Shown here one piece after another: positions 52,040 through 60,425 of a stretch of DNA of 64,000 bases. The notes under the pieces are model-generated. The model ran no database searches and was not told where the DNA came from. It saw nothing but the letters and a program-made list of their open reading frames with translations. Made by a program: the position numbers and the translations under genes. How positions within the stretch are numbered: position 1 is the first letter of the stretch; each line of letters starts with the position of its first letter. Origin of the DNA: Pukyongia salina (GTDB lineage: Bacteria > Bacteroidota > Bacteroidia > Flavobacteriales > Flavobacteriaceae); assembly GCF_002966125.1 (NCBI RefSeq), contig NZ_CP027062.1:558001-622000 (forward strand), given 5' to 3'.

Positions 52040-54982
52040 ATGCCACGAGTTATACTAATTCTGTGTCTCTTACTAACGACCTTCCTTCAAGCACAGGATG
52101 CAACTACCTATATCAAAACAATTTCGGAAGAGGATTCCGTGACCATTAGTGGCTGGAGAATTAAGATGGCACAAAATATCAATCCCAATCCCGATAGTGC
52201 CTTCTACTATTCCCGTAAGATCAAAGAATTCACCCAACAAAAGAAGTACGGCCCGGGGGTGATCGATGCCGATTATCTCATTGGCCAGTGTTTTAAAAGA
52301 CTACAGCAAAATGATTCGGCCATAGTGTATTTTAAACAGGCACTCGCGCTGGCAAAGACCATCGATTACCCTATTGGTGCTGCCAGGGCCTATAACAGTC
52401 TTTGTCGAACTTATTACCTAATGGGTATGATGGACGAATCTGTAGCCGCCTGTGAAAAGGCGATTGAAACTACAGAAGAATACGACGATCCTAATAATAT
52501 GATCTTCGCAGACAGCCACACTGCTCTGGCTACAGCCTACGCCAGACAGAACAAACTGGACGAAGCCATTAAGAAGTTACTGGTGGTGGATTCGGTTCAT
52601 AAGATCGAAGCTTTACGGCCCGATGTGATCGCGGCTGCCTATCAAAATTTAGGAAACATCTATCTTGACCTTGAGGATTACGATGCCTCCGAAACGTATT
52701 ATTTGCGTGCCAACAACGAATTTGAAAAACTAGGAGGTAATGCCACCTATTATCTTAACACCACACATATTTACCTGGGCCAGGTATATATGAAAAAAAA
52801 CCAGCTTTCGAAGGCCGACAGCCTGTTAACGCTCAGTTACAACTTCTTTTCGGCCATCAAGGACGAACGCACCGTGGGTGAGATCAGCACCTATTTAGGT
52901 CAATTGAAAGTTAAACAGAAGCAGCTCGATAAGGCTGAAGCATTTTTTAATGAAGGATTTTCTATTCACAAGCGGAACAACCGCACCTACGAGGCCTCCC
53001 TCAACGCCCTCGAACTGGCAAAACTTGCCTTAGACCAAGGCAGGACATCCAAGGCCCTGGGCTATTTAAATGAAGCCGAAACCTTAAATAGTTCAACCAG
53101 GAATAGCCAGGTTGCCCAGGAGACTTATGAGTTGTTTTCAAGATCTTATGCTCAGCGTAATGATTATAAGAAAGCTTTCGAATACAAGAACCGCGCAACT
53201 GCGATCAAGGATTCGCTAATGGACATTCAAAGCTCCGAAAAGATCCGGGAGATCGAAGCGATCTATCAAACCGAAAGCAGGGATCGTGAAATTGCGCTAC
53301 TTACTTCGCAGAATGAGCTGGTAGAGGAACAGAAGAAGAATCAGCGAAATGTTTTATTAGGCGGGATCGCACTTATGGGGCTCGCTGGATTGTTTTTATT
53401 CTTTCAGTATAGAAACCGGATGAAGACCAATAAGAAACTCAAGGAACTCGATAAAGCGAAATCCACCTTCTTTGCCAATATTTCTCATGAGTTCCGAACC
53501 CCCCTCACCTTGATAAAAGGTCCGGTAGAGGATCAGTTACTTTCAGAATCTCTGTCTAAGAATGATCGTAAAAACCTTCTTATCGCCAGGGCCAACACGC
53601 AACGTCTGGAATCTCTGGTAGAGCAATTGCTAGCCTTATCGAAACTGGAAAGCGGGAATATGAGTTTAAAGGTCCAACCCGGTAATTTATCGAATTTCAT
53701 TGCCGCCCAGGCGGAGGCTTTCTCATTTAGCAGTAAAGAAAAGGATCTTACAATGAAAGTCTCATTGAAAAACGATGATCGATCGATGGATTGGTTTGAC
53801 CGAGACGCCATGGAAAAGGTACTTTTTAATTTACTGGGTAACGCCATAAAATATACCCATGAAGGGGGCAATGTAAAAATTGAAGGAGAAAGGGACGGCG
53901 ACGATTTTGTTTTTAGTGTTTCTAATTCCGGAAATTATTTATCCTCCGGGCAAAAGGATAAAATATTTGAACGATTCTATCAGTCCGATCCTCAAAATCC
54001 GGGCACCGGTATAGGTCTTGCGCTTACAAAAGAACTTATAGAGCTTCACAAAGGAAGTATTTCGGTAGAGAGTTCGGAGAAGGACGGGACGAAATTCAAT
54101 GTACAACTTCCAGTGGTGAAGATGGCATTCTCTCCCGAAGAGATCCTTTCAGAAGAGCTTCAGAAAAGCGATACAGCAGATACAATATTGGATGAAAGTA
54201 TTGCTGAACAACAATTGGCTATTCCCGAAGATGCTCCCATCCTACTAATCGCCGATGATAATACGGAAATTCGAAATTACGTGTCCTCGATTTTCGAATC
54301 TACCTACCAGATACAAATGGCTACCAATGGAAATGAAGGCCTGGCTATTGCTTCAGAAACCATTCCAGATATCGTGATTAGTGATGTGATGATGCCGCAA
54401 CTGGATGGGTTCGAATTCACAGAAAAGTTAAAGGAGAACGAAATTACTTCGCATATTCCTGTGGTTTTGCTCACGGCAAAATCTGACGACGAAGACAAAC
54501 TCCAAGGAGTTCACAGTGGTGCCGATGCTTATGTTATCAAGCCGTTTAATGCACAATTGCTAAAGGCTACAGTTTTCAATTTACTTGAAAACAGGCGAAA
54601 ATTACAATCGCGCTTTGCACAAGAAGTTGTGATACGGCCAAAAGATATTGCTATTTCCTCGGCCGATGAACAATTCCTGGAAAGGCTTCAGAAAGTTATG
54701 GACGAACATCTTACTAATCCCGAGTTTAGTGCAGAGCTATTTAGCAAAGAGATGGGGGTGAGCCGTATGCAGTTACACAGAAAATTAAAAGCGATCACCG
54801 GACAATCCACCAGTGAATTTTTAAGATCACAGCGATTAAAATTAGCACTAAGTCTATTAAAGGAGAATAAAGCCACTATTTCGGAAATAGGATATACAGT
54901 TGGATTCAATGACCCTTCCTATTTCACTAAGTGCTTTAAACAGGAATTCGGGACCTCCCCATCCGATTATTTCGCTACATAG
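52040..54982 (+). CDS. Hybrid two-component sensor (TPR, histidine kinase, receiver, AraC HTH)
   Basis: A 980-residue one-protein two-component system. A signal peptide (1-19, ending LQAQ) is followed by a periplasmic region of about 7-8 TPR units (residues 50-390, for example YAQRNDYKKAFEYKNRATA) and one transmembrane helix (about 433-455). Next are the HisKA H-box ANISHEFRTPLTLIKG (His483), the N-box VLFNLLGNAIKYTHEGG, and the G-box region KIFERFYQSD with TGIGLALTKE. The receiver has its phospho-Asp in DIVISDVMMPQLDGF (Asp782), and the AraC-type DNA-binding domain is at about 880-980 (VSRMQLHRKLKAITGQSTSE). It should sense a periplasmic ligand or protein by TPRs and regulate transcription directly. 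The regulated genes are unknown. Confidence 0.93.
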   Translation: MPRVILILCLLLTTFLQAQDATTYIKTISEEDSVTISGWRIKMAQNINPNPDSAFYYSRKIKEFTQQKKYGPGVIDADYLIGQCFKRLQQNDSAIVYFKQALALAKTIDYPIGAARAYNSLCRTYYLMGMMDESVAACEKAIETTEEYDDPNNMIFADSHTALATAYARQNKLDEAIKKLLVVDSVHKIEALRPDVIAAAYQNLGNIYLDLEDYDASETYYLRANNEFEKLGGNATYYLNTTHIYLGQVYMKKNQLSKADSLLTLSYNFFSAIKDERTVGEISTYLGQLKVKQKQLDKAEAFFNEGFSIHKRNNRTYEASLNALELAKLALDQGRTSKALGYLNEAETLNSSTRNSQVAQETYELFSRSYAQRNDYKKAFEYKNRATAIKDSLMDIQSSEKIREIEAIYQTESRDREIALLTSQNELVEEQKKNQRNVLLGGIALMGLAGLFLFFQYRNRMKTNKKLKELDKAKSTFFANISHEFRTPLTLIKGPVEDQLLSESLSKNDRKNLLIARANTQRLESLVEQLLALSKLESGNMSLKVQPGNLSNFIAAQAEAFSFSSKEKDLTMKVSLKNDDRSMDWFDRDAMEKVLFNLLGNAIKYTHEGGNVKIEGERDGDDFVFSVSNSGNYLSSGQKDKIFERFYQSDPQNPGTGIGLALTKELIELHKGSISVESSEKDGTKFNVQLPVVKMAFSPEEILSEELQKSDTADTILDESIAEQQLAIPEDAPILLIADDNTEIRNYVSSIFESTYQIQMATNGNEGLAIASETIPDIVISDVMMPQLDGFEFTEKLKENEITSHIPVVLLTAKSDDEDKLQGVHSGADAYVIKPFNAQLLKATVFNLLENRRKLQSRFAQEVVIRPKDIAISSADEQFLERLQKVMDEHLTNPEFSAELFSKEMGVSRMQLHRKLKAITGQSTSEFLRSQRLKLALSLLKENKATISEIGYTVGFNDPSYFTKCFKQEFGTSPSDYFAT

Positions 54983-55119
54983 TACTCCCCGATCGATCGA
55001 TACATTAGCCGATAGCCCTTTAATTAAGGGTGTGTTACATATATTATAGCAATGGTTACAATGCTCCAATAGAACGATAGGCTTCTCACCTACTTTTGAA
55101 ATGTAAAATCGATTCCCCC

Positions 55120-55272
55120 ATGAAAAAAAAGCGTAACGTTTATGCCGGGAAAGTTGAGTTGGAACCCTTTACTCAAATCTACCTCAATATAAACCATCTC
55201 GCAGAAGGCATATACACTTTGAAAATTACGCACAAGAATAAAGTTATAAAACAAACAACATTTAGAAAATAA
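55120..55272 (+). CDS. 50-residue orphan resembling the tail of a T9SS sorting domain
   Basis: A 50-residue reading frame with a basic N terminus (MKKKRNVYAGKVELE) and a C terminus (HLAEGIYTLKITHKNKVIKQ, then TTFRK). Its L-x-x-G-x-Y-x-L-x-I pattern and basic end resemble the last strands of type A T9SS sorting domains such as those at 5.5 and 27.7 kb. It has no signal peptide and no domain in front, so it may be a real small protein, a remnant of a decayed gene, or chance. It lies between the histidine kinase gene and a small exported protein gene. Confidence 0.35.
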   Translation: MKKKRNVYAGKVELEPFTQIYLNINHLAEGIYTLKITHKNKVIKQTTFRK

Positions 55273-55294
55273 CAAACAATAAAAAACAGAAATC

Positions 55295-55585
55295 ATGAAA
55301 ACAGCTAAGTATTTCCTAATGTTTTTCTTCCTGCTTCTGGGAACCCAGGCAGATGCACAGATCTTTAAAAAACTTTCTAAAAGAGCCGAAAGAGCAGCCG
55401 AGCGAACTGTAGAACGCCGGGTAGAAAGAGAAACCAGAAAATCTACAGACCGAGTGCTTGATAGTGTTATTGATGCGCCGAAAAAAGAAAAGCAGCGTAA
55501 GCGAAAATCGAAAAAAGACGATGATGCCATAATCGATTCTACCAACGACAGCATTCCTAAACCTAAGCACAGGATAAGTTCTTGA
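55295..55585 (+). CDS. Small exported basic protein, unknown function
   Basis: A 96-residue protein with a signal peptide (1-21, ending ADAQ). The mature part is Arg/Lys/Glu-rich, with a helical KRAERAAERTVERRVERETR stretch and a basic KEKQRKRKSKKDDDAIID tail. It could be a coiled coil and is probably periplasmic or surface-associated. No family is recognised. Its short distance to the genes following it suggests one transcriptional group of envelope proteins (55-58.7 kb). Confidence 0.6.
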   Translation: MKTAKYFLMFFFLLLGTQADAQIFKKLSKRAERAAERTVERRVERETRKSTDRVLDSVIDAPKKEKQRKRKSKKDDDAIIDSTNDSIPKPKHRISS

Positions 55586-55592
55586 AAAAACT

Positions 55593-55694
55593 ATGAGTAA
55601 TTTATTTTACTGCCTTGGTACTCCCCGCGAACTCTGGGCTAACTGCCAGGACTGTACCCCGGATAAGAATATCATTCAAAACCGTCTAGAGTAA
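55593..55694 (+). CDS. Possible 33-residue Cys-containing peptide
   Basis: A 33-codon open frame containing three cysteines (FYCLG, then NCQDC) with one Trp between. It starts 8 bp after the preceding small gene and ends 36 bp before the OmpA-family gene. There is no clear ribosome-binding site and no known family, so it could be chance. Confidence 0.2.
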   Translation: MSNLFYCLGTPRELWANCQDCTPDKNIIQNRLE

Positions 55695-55730
55695 AAAATA
55701 GGGTTGTAAACTATAATAGAACAGATTAAG

Positions 55731-57470
55731 ATGAGAATAGTAATTATTTTATGCATACTCTGTAGCTGGTTAATCTCATGTAAGGATTCTGAAGCGAAAG
55801 GGAAAACGGCAGAAGTTGATACGGAAGAGCAAGCCGGGATCAAAGAGCAGCCGGAGATCGCATTTGAGGTTCCCGAAATAACAGAAGAGGACAGCGATGA
55901 GGAGAGCATTGAAGAAACCAGATCGAATTCCGTATTCGATACAGGTGAGAACAGGGTTTATATTAAAAAGGAAGACCTGGATAAAACCGAATTAGCCTCC
56001 CTGCAACAAATTATGGAGGGTGATCCGGAGCTGAAAGAAAAAGCGCTGATCAAGGACAACGGAGATGAGTTCGAACTCAACCTTCCAGCTTTGAAGGTTC
56101 ATTTGTCCAACGGACACCAATCCTATAAGCCCATGCGGGACCTGCTAGAGCAAAATATTTCGCCGGCTTCCGTTTCCATGGGATACGAAATTAACGGACG
56201 AGAAAGGATACGGGCATATACAAACAATCCTACCGGTGGTTTTTTAGAGGATATGACCGAACATTATATGTATCGGGGAGGACGAACAGGCAAGACCGCG
56301 CTTAGACGGTTAGGTGTGGCTTCAGACGATAATGTGGTGCCTATTTTATTGAATTATTTTGAAGTTTCTGAAGCCGAACTACAGATGCTAAAGGATTTTC
56401 CGAATACCGAAAATCATCCCAATTCGGCCGCCGCCAAACGAGCCTTGAATTTTGAGATCCCGAAGGATGTTTCAGAATATCTGAAGGACCCCAAATGCAC
56501 CGAAGGATTTAAGTACACTATCGACTATTTTAAAAAAAGACAAGGTAAGGCTGCCGGGAAATTTATGCAGAAAGCCAACAAGGCCAGGGAAGAGTTTTAC
56601 CAGTTGAATCCCGGGTGGTACGGTGAAGAGGAAGATATTGGGATCACCTACATCGATTCCAGGAGAAAATACATCTACCTTCCGTTTGGAGAGCTTTCAT
56701 TTGCCGATGTAATGATCTCTCATGACACAGGAGATGGCGGTGCAAATTCGGAAGGAGTTTTAGGGGAACCCGATATGGCACTTGAGAATTTCAGATTACA
56801 AGATCCAAGAATAGGAAACCTGGGATTAAACGGGGTTCTCACTCTCGAGTTTACCAATAACGCCTTAACCGATGTGAATGGCCCCGACCTTTATGTATTT
56901 GAAATGGGAAAGATAGAGCCAACCCGCCTAGAAATCTCAAAAGATGGAGTTAATTGGCTCGACATTGGACAGATTGAAGGGGGAACTGCCATGGTAGACC
57001 TTGCTGGTTTTGTAAAACCGGGTGAAACTTATAATTATGTTCGATTAACAGATCTGGATACGTTTAGCGTAGTCCCAGGAGCAGATGTAGACGCCGTGGC
57101 GGCTATTGGTGGGGCCTTACGTCTCAACATCGATAGTGCGGTACTTTTCGACACAGGAGAATATAAGTTGAAGGGAAGTGCGACTTCAGAACTGGAACGT
57201 TTGCTTGATGCCATAAAGGAAATTCCGGAAGGAACGGTCATTGTTGAAGGCCATACAGACAACGTGGGATCTCCACAAAGTAATTTGATTCTTTCTAAAA
57301 ACAGAGCTCAGGAAGTTGCCGGATATCTGCAAGAGAATTTGTCTAATACGTATAAATTTACGGTTAAAGGATTGGGTGAATCTCAACCAGTAGCACCAAA
57401 CGATACCGATGAGAACAAACAGAAGAACAGACGCGTAGAGATACTTGTATTGCCTTCGAATAAACATTAA
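55731..57470 (+). CDS. OmpA-family lipoprotein with a discoidin-like middle domain
   Basis: A 579-residue protein: signal/lipobox CSWLISC (Cys17), acidic linker (residues 20-70), an unassigned region, then a jelly-roll-like segment (SEGVLGEPDMALENF, GPDLYVFEMGKIEPTRLEIS and KDGVNWLDIGQIEG). The last 120 residues are an OmpA/MotB peptidoglycan-binding domain with DSAVLFDTGEYKLKGSATSE, VEGHTDNVGSPQSN and GLGESQPVAPNDTDENKQKN. It probably anchors the outer membrane to peptidoglycan while presenting a binding domain. The combination is unusual; it starts a four-gene same-strand cluster of lipoprotein or exported genes. Confidence 0.85.
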   Translation: MRIVIILCILCSWLISCKDSEAKGKTAEVDTEEQAGIKEQPEIAFEVPEITEEDSDEESIEETRSNSVFDTGENRVYIKKEDLDKTELASLQQIMEGDPELKEKALIKDNGDEFELNLPALKVHLSNGHQSYKPMRDLLEQNISPASVSMGYEINGRERIRAYTNNPTGGFLEDMTEHYMYRGGRTGKTALRRLGVASDDNVVPILLNYFEVSEAELQMLKDFPNTENHPNSAAAKRALNFEIPKDVSEYLKDPKCTEGFKYTIDYFKKRQGKAAGKFMQKANKAREEFYQLNPGWYGEEEDIGITYIDSRRKYIYLPFGELSFADVMISHDTGDGGANSEGVLGEPDMALENFRLQDPRIGNLGLNGVLTLEFTNNALTDVNGPDLYVFEMGKIEPTRLEISKDGVNWLDIGQIEGGTAMVDLAGFVKPGETYNYVRLTDLDTFSVVPGADVDAVAAIGGALRLNIDSAVLFDTGEYKLKGSATSELERLLDAIKEIPEGTVIVEGHTDNVGSPQSNLILSKNRAQEVAGYLQENLSNTYKFTVKGLGESQPVAPNDTDENKQKNRRVEILVLPSNKH

Positions 57471-57484
57471 ATTTAAAAGAACTT

Positions 57485-58021
57485 ATGAAAATAAAACCGA
57501 TATTATATCTTATCATAATTGGTGTGATCGCTAGTAATTGTGCAACCACAATTCCGGCAAGAGATACTGTAGATCCTTCTTTTGTATTTAAAATTACCGG
57601 GGACGGACTTAACGAGAACATCACACCTACTTTCGATTTCGACAATAAGGCTTTGTATCTTCGAAGAGGGGCCATGTATAACGTTATACTCACCGTAACG
57701 GACAGGGGTGGGCTTCAAAATGCCAGCTGGGAGTTACCCGGATCGCATATTCTTCGATTGTTGGATAGAAACGGATGGTTTGTAGCAAATTCGGGGGATC
57801 CGTACAGGGATAAATACGAGTTTACCGGATTTAGAGATACCCCTGTAAATGGCGCCACCTTAACGGTGAGACGGATGGAAGCGATCGGTGGGCCACCCAG
57901 TGGAGAGATCGTTAATTATAAATTTGTGTTCAGCGGCACCGATTTTCACGGTAATACAATTGATAAGACATTAATTATTAGAATCACCAACGAAGCATCC
58001 AGAATTGGATCAAGAGATTAA
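57485..58021 (+). CDS. Lipoprotein of unknown function
   Basis: A 178-residue lipoprotein with signal/lipobox ASNC (Cys20), then TTIPARDTVDPSF. The mature domain is beta-rich with DNKALYLRRGAMYNVILTVT, then GGLQNASWELPGSHIL and YKFVFSGTDFHGNTIDKTLI, reminiscent of an Ig-like fold. No family is recognised. It follows the OmpA-family gene by 14 bp and precedes the next exported gene by 18 bp. Confidence 0.7.
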   Translation: MKIKPILYLIIIGVIASNCATTIPARDTVDPSFVFKITGDGLNENITPTFDFDNKALYLRRGAMYNVILTVTDRGGLQNASWELPGSHILRLLDRNGWFVANSGDPYRDKYEFTGFRDTPVNGATLTVRRMEAIGGPPSGEIVNYKFVFSGTDFHGNTIDKTLIIRITNEASRIGSRD

Positions 58022-58039
58022 ACCTAAAAATTTAAGACA

Positions 58040-58735
58040 ATGAAAAAAACACTTATTACACTAGTAGCGATTTGCTTAACTATTTTCTTCGCCAGGGCGC
58101 AGTCCAGTTGCAGTAAATTCTATCCTTTTAAAGAAGGAGCAAAAACACAATTGACCATGTATAATGCCAAGGGGAAATCTCAAGGCATGGTAGAATACAA
58201 TATAAATAATATTAGTACCAGCGGAGATGCTACCGTCGCAAATATGACTATGACACTCACAGATCATAAGGGAAATGAGATGAAAGGGACAGAGTATGAA
58301 GCAACTTGTAGAAACGGGGTCGTCTCCATAGATTTCAAATCACTAATGAATCCAAGTCTAATGGCGGCCTATGGTGACCAAATGGATTACGAAGTAACCG
58401 GTACTAACCTCGATCTGCCTAACGATCTCTCGGTAGGACAATCACTTCCGGATGCCGAGATCATCATTAAAATGTCCATGTCCGGCATGAATTTTAATAT
58501 GAGTACGCTTATTACAGACCGGGAAGTACTAGGAAAGGAAAGTGTCACCACTCCTGCAGGGACTTTCGATTGTTATATCATTACCCAATCAACTCACATT
58601 AAATCCATGGCAGCAAATCAAAAACGTACTACCAAGCAATGGATCGCCGAAGGAGTTGGGGTTGTAAAATCTGAAGACTATAACAAGAAAGGGAAGCTGG
58701 ATGGTACCAGTGTGCTTACCTCATTTTCCAAGTGA
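58040..58735 (+). CDS. Exported protein, DUF3108/TapB-like
   Basis: A 231-residue protein with a signal peptide (1-20, ending ARAQ). The mature part has FYPFKEGAKTQLTMYNAKGK at the start and VTTPAGTFDCYIITQSTHIK, then TKQWIAEGVGVVKSEDYNKK near the end. These phrases are seen in DUF3108-like or TapB-like exported proteins, which have a beta-rich fold of unknown role. It is probably periplasmic or surface-located. It is the last gene before a strong terminator. Confidence 0.65.
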   Translation: MKKTLITLVAICLTIFFARAQSSCSKFYPFKEGAKTQLTMYNAKGKSQGMVEYNINNISTSGDATVANMTMTLTDHKGNEMKGTEYEATCRNGVVSIDFKSLMNPSLMAAYGDQMDYEVTGTNLDLPNDLSVGQSLPDAEIIIKMSMSGMNFNMSTLITDREVLGKESVTTPAGTFDCYIITQSTHIKSMAANQKRTTKQWIAEGVGVVKSEDYNKKGKLDGTSVLTSFSK

Positions 58736-58762
58736 TTACTTGATGTAAATAATAAAACATTC

Positions 58763-58788
58763 AACCGCGGTATCTTCCGCGGTTTTGT
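58763..58788 (+). terminator. Intrinsic terminator
   Basis: Stem AACCGCGG/CCGCGGTT with a TATCTT loop and a T-rich tail, 28 bp after the stop codon. It lies between convergent genes, with lipB on the opposite strand. Confidence 0.85.
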
Positions 58789-58808
58789 TTTGTAGATAGG
58801 GATTGTAG

Positions 58809-59531
58809 TTATTGGATCTTGATATCGGCCTTCTCAACGAATTTCGCCTCGAACAACTGTTTGAAATGCTTGAGAAGTTTTCCTTTTACCTCGTCCATGG
58901 AAACTTCCGGTTTGCCCAATTCTACGTTAAGAGAAGTAACCGCCTTCCCTTTTATACCACAGGGGATCATATGGTCGAAATACCCGAGGTTCGCATTTAC
59001 ATTGAACGCAAATCCATGCATGGTTACCCAGCGGCTTGCCCGAACTCCCATGGCGCAGATCTTTCGGGCAAATGGTGTCCCTACATCCAGCCACACGCCT
59101 GTTTCTCCAGATGAACGTTCGGCTTTTATATTGTACTCGGCCAAGGTTCGGATAATGATCTCTTCTAAAAACCGAAGGTATTTATGTATATCGGTGAAGA
59201 AATTCTCCAGGTCCAATATTGGATATCCCACGATCTGCCCAGGGCCGTGATATGTAATATCACCTCCACGATTGATCTTGTAAAAGCTAGCTTCTATTTC
59301 TGCTAACTTTTCTTCGGCTATAAGAAGATTTCCTAAATCGCCACTTTTACCAAGCGTATACACATGAGGGTGCTCAACGAAAAGGAAGTAATTGGACGTA
59401 TCCAAACCGGCATCTTCGCGTCGGTTCTTTATTTTTATATCGAGGATCTCCCTAAACAATTCTTCCTGATAGTCCCAGGTCTCCTTGTAATCTTTTAAAC
59501 CAAGATCTTGTACGATAACTTCCTTATTCAT
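58809..59531 (-). CDS. lipB: Octanoyl-[acyl-carrier-protein]:protein octanoyltransferase
   Basis: A 240-residue enzyme that transfers octanoyl from ACP to lipoyl domains, the first step of lipoate synthesis. Conserved segments are EHPHVYTLGKSGD, INRGGDITYHGPGQIVGYPI, GVWLDVGTPFARKICAMGVR with the conserved Lys, and DHMIPCGIKGKAVTSLNVEL with the catalytic Cys191. The products would include the pyruvate dehydrogenase E2 of this window. It abuts the downstream end of a lipoprotein gene by 2 bp. Confidence 0.94.
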   Translation of the reverse strand: MNKEVIVQDLGLKDYKETWDYQEELFREILDIKIKNRREDAGLDTSNYFLFVEHPHVYTLGKSGDLGNLLIAEEKLAEIEASFYKINRGGDITYHGPGQIVGYPILDLENFFTDIHKYLRFLEEIIIRTLAEYNIKAERSSGETGVWLDVGTPFARKICAMGVRASRWVTMHGFAFNVNANLGYFDHMIPCGIKGKAVTSLNVELGKPEVSMDEVKGKLLKHFKQLFEAKFVEKADIKIQ

Positions 59532-59533
59532 TT

Positions 59534-60268
59534 CTAATTCTCTAATTCAACTTCAAGATCTAGCACATCCGGGTTCTTAAAATAATCGAGGAAATTTCGT
59601 TCCAGTTCTATGGTTTTACCATCCAGTGAGTATGTGGCGTCTTCTGCCGAAGCCTTTTTGATGCGCCTGGGAAAGGTGTATTTTATTTTGTATTTCATCG
59701 AGCTCATGAAAGACTCCGCTTGTTTCAAACTGTCGAGCTGAGACTTATGGCGTTCCTCGTCCTTTATAAAGGCATCTCTTTTAAAAACACCTTTTTTAAA
59801 GGTATATGAAACTCCCAGTAGTTCAGATTCCGGACTGTCATCATCTGCGCCCGCACTTTTATTACCCGGAAGTAGGCTTTCTGTTTGTTCGAAGCCCTGC
59901 ATTAAGTTATTGGCTTCTGAAACGTCTTTAAAGTCTGAAAAAACATCTACAATGAGCTTATTTTCATCAGGATCGGATACCATGTGGATCTTGTAGTTTT
60001 CTATGGCTTTCAGTCGTTTTTGTTCTGCTTTCGAAAGTTTTGAAATACTATCCTTCTTCTCTTCGAAGATCTCTTTCAGGGAAACGATAGTGTCTTGTTT
60101 TGTAAAAGTAGAATCCTGAGACATTTCGCCTCCAAATGCCATCATCTCGCTAAGATCCATACTAAGTGACATCCTTCCTGTACCGTCCTCGTTCAATACA
60201 AGGGTTTCATTGAATTGGCAGCTTACAAGTGAAAAAGCTCCCAGGATTAAAACTAAAATTTGTTTCAT
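59534..60268 (-). CDS. Lipoprotein of unknown function
   Basis: A 244-residue lipoprotein: signal with lipobox SLVSC (Cys17), then QFNETLVLNEDGTGRMSLSM, a charged helical stretch (DTIVSLKEIFEEKKDSISKL), and a beta-rich C terminus after SMKYKIKYTFPRRIKKASAE. It is reminiscent of small outer-membrane lipoproteins with a beta domain, but I do not recognise a family. It lies 2 bp upstream of lipB, so it is likely co-transcribed with it. Confidence 0.7.
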   Translation of the reverse strand: MKQILVLILGAFSLVSCQFNETLVLNEDGTGRMSLSMDLSEMMAFGGEMSQDSTFTKQDTIVSLKEIFEEKKDSISKLSKAEQKRLKAIENYKIHMVSDPDENKLIVDVFSDFKDVSEANNLMQGFEQTESLLPGNKSAGADDDSPESELLGVSYTFKKGVFKRDAFIKDEERHKSQLDSLKQAESFMSSMKYKIKYTFPRRIKKASAEDATYSLDGKTIELERNFLDYFKNPDVLDLEVELEN

Positions 60269-60425
60269 AATACAGCCATTTTATCCTGTAATTTCTTATG
60301 AACAAAGATACCGAAAGATTACGGTTCTATCACAATGTTAATATATCTGTTGTGTATACGTACAATTAAATTTAATAGTATCTTGGTTATGAAATCTAAT
60401 CTTCATGAACTATGATATTACCATT

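Noticed and set aside
55090-55554. 154-codon frame on the minus strand at 55.1-55.6 kb
   Set aside because: It is antisense to the small exported protein, whose signal peptide is clear; the composition (runs of F, S, R) is a shadow pattern.
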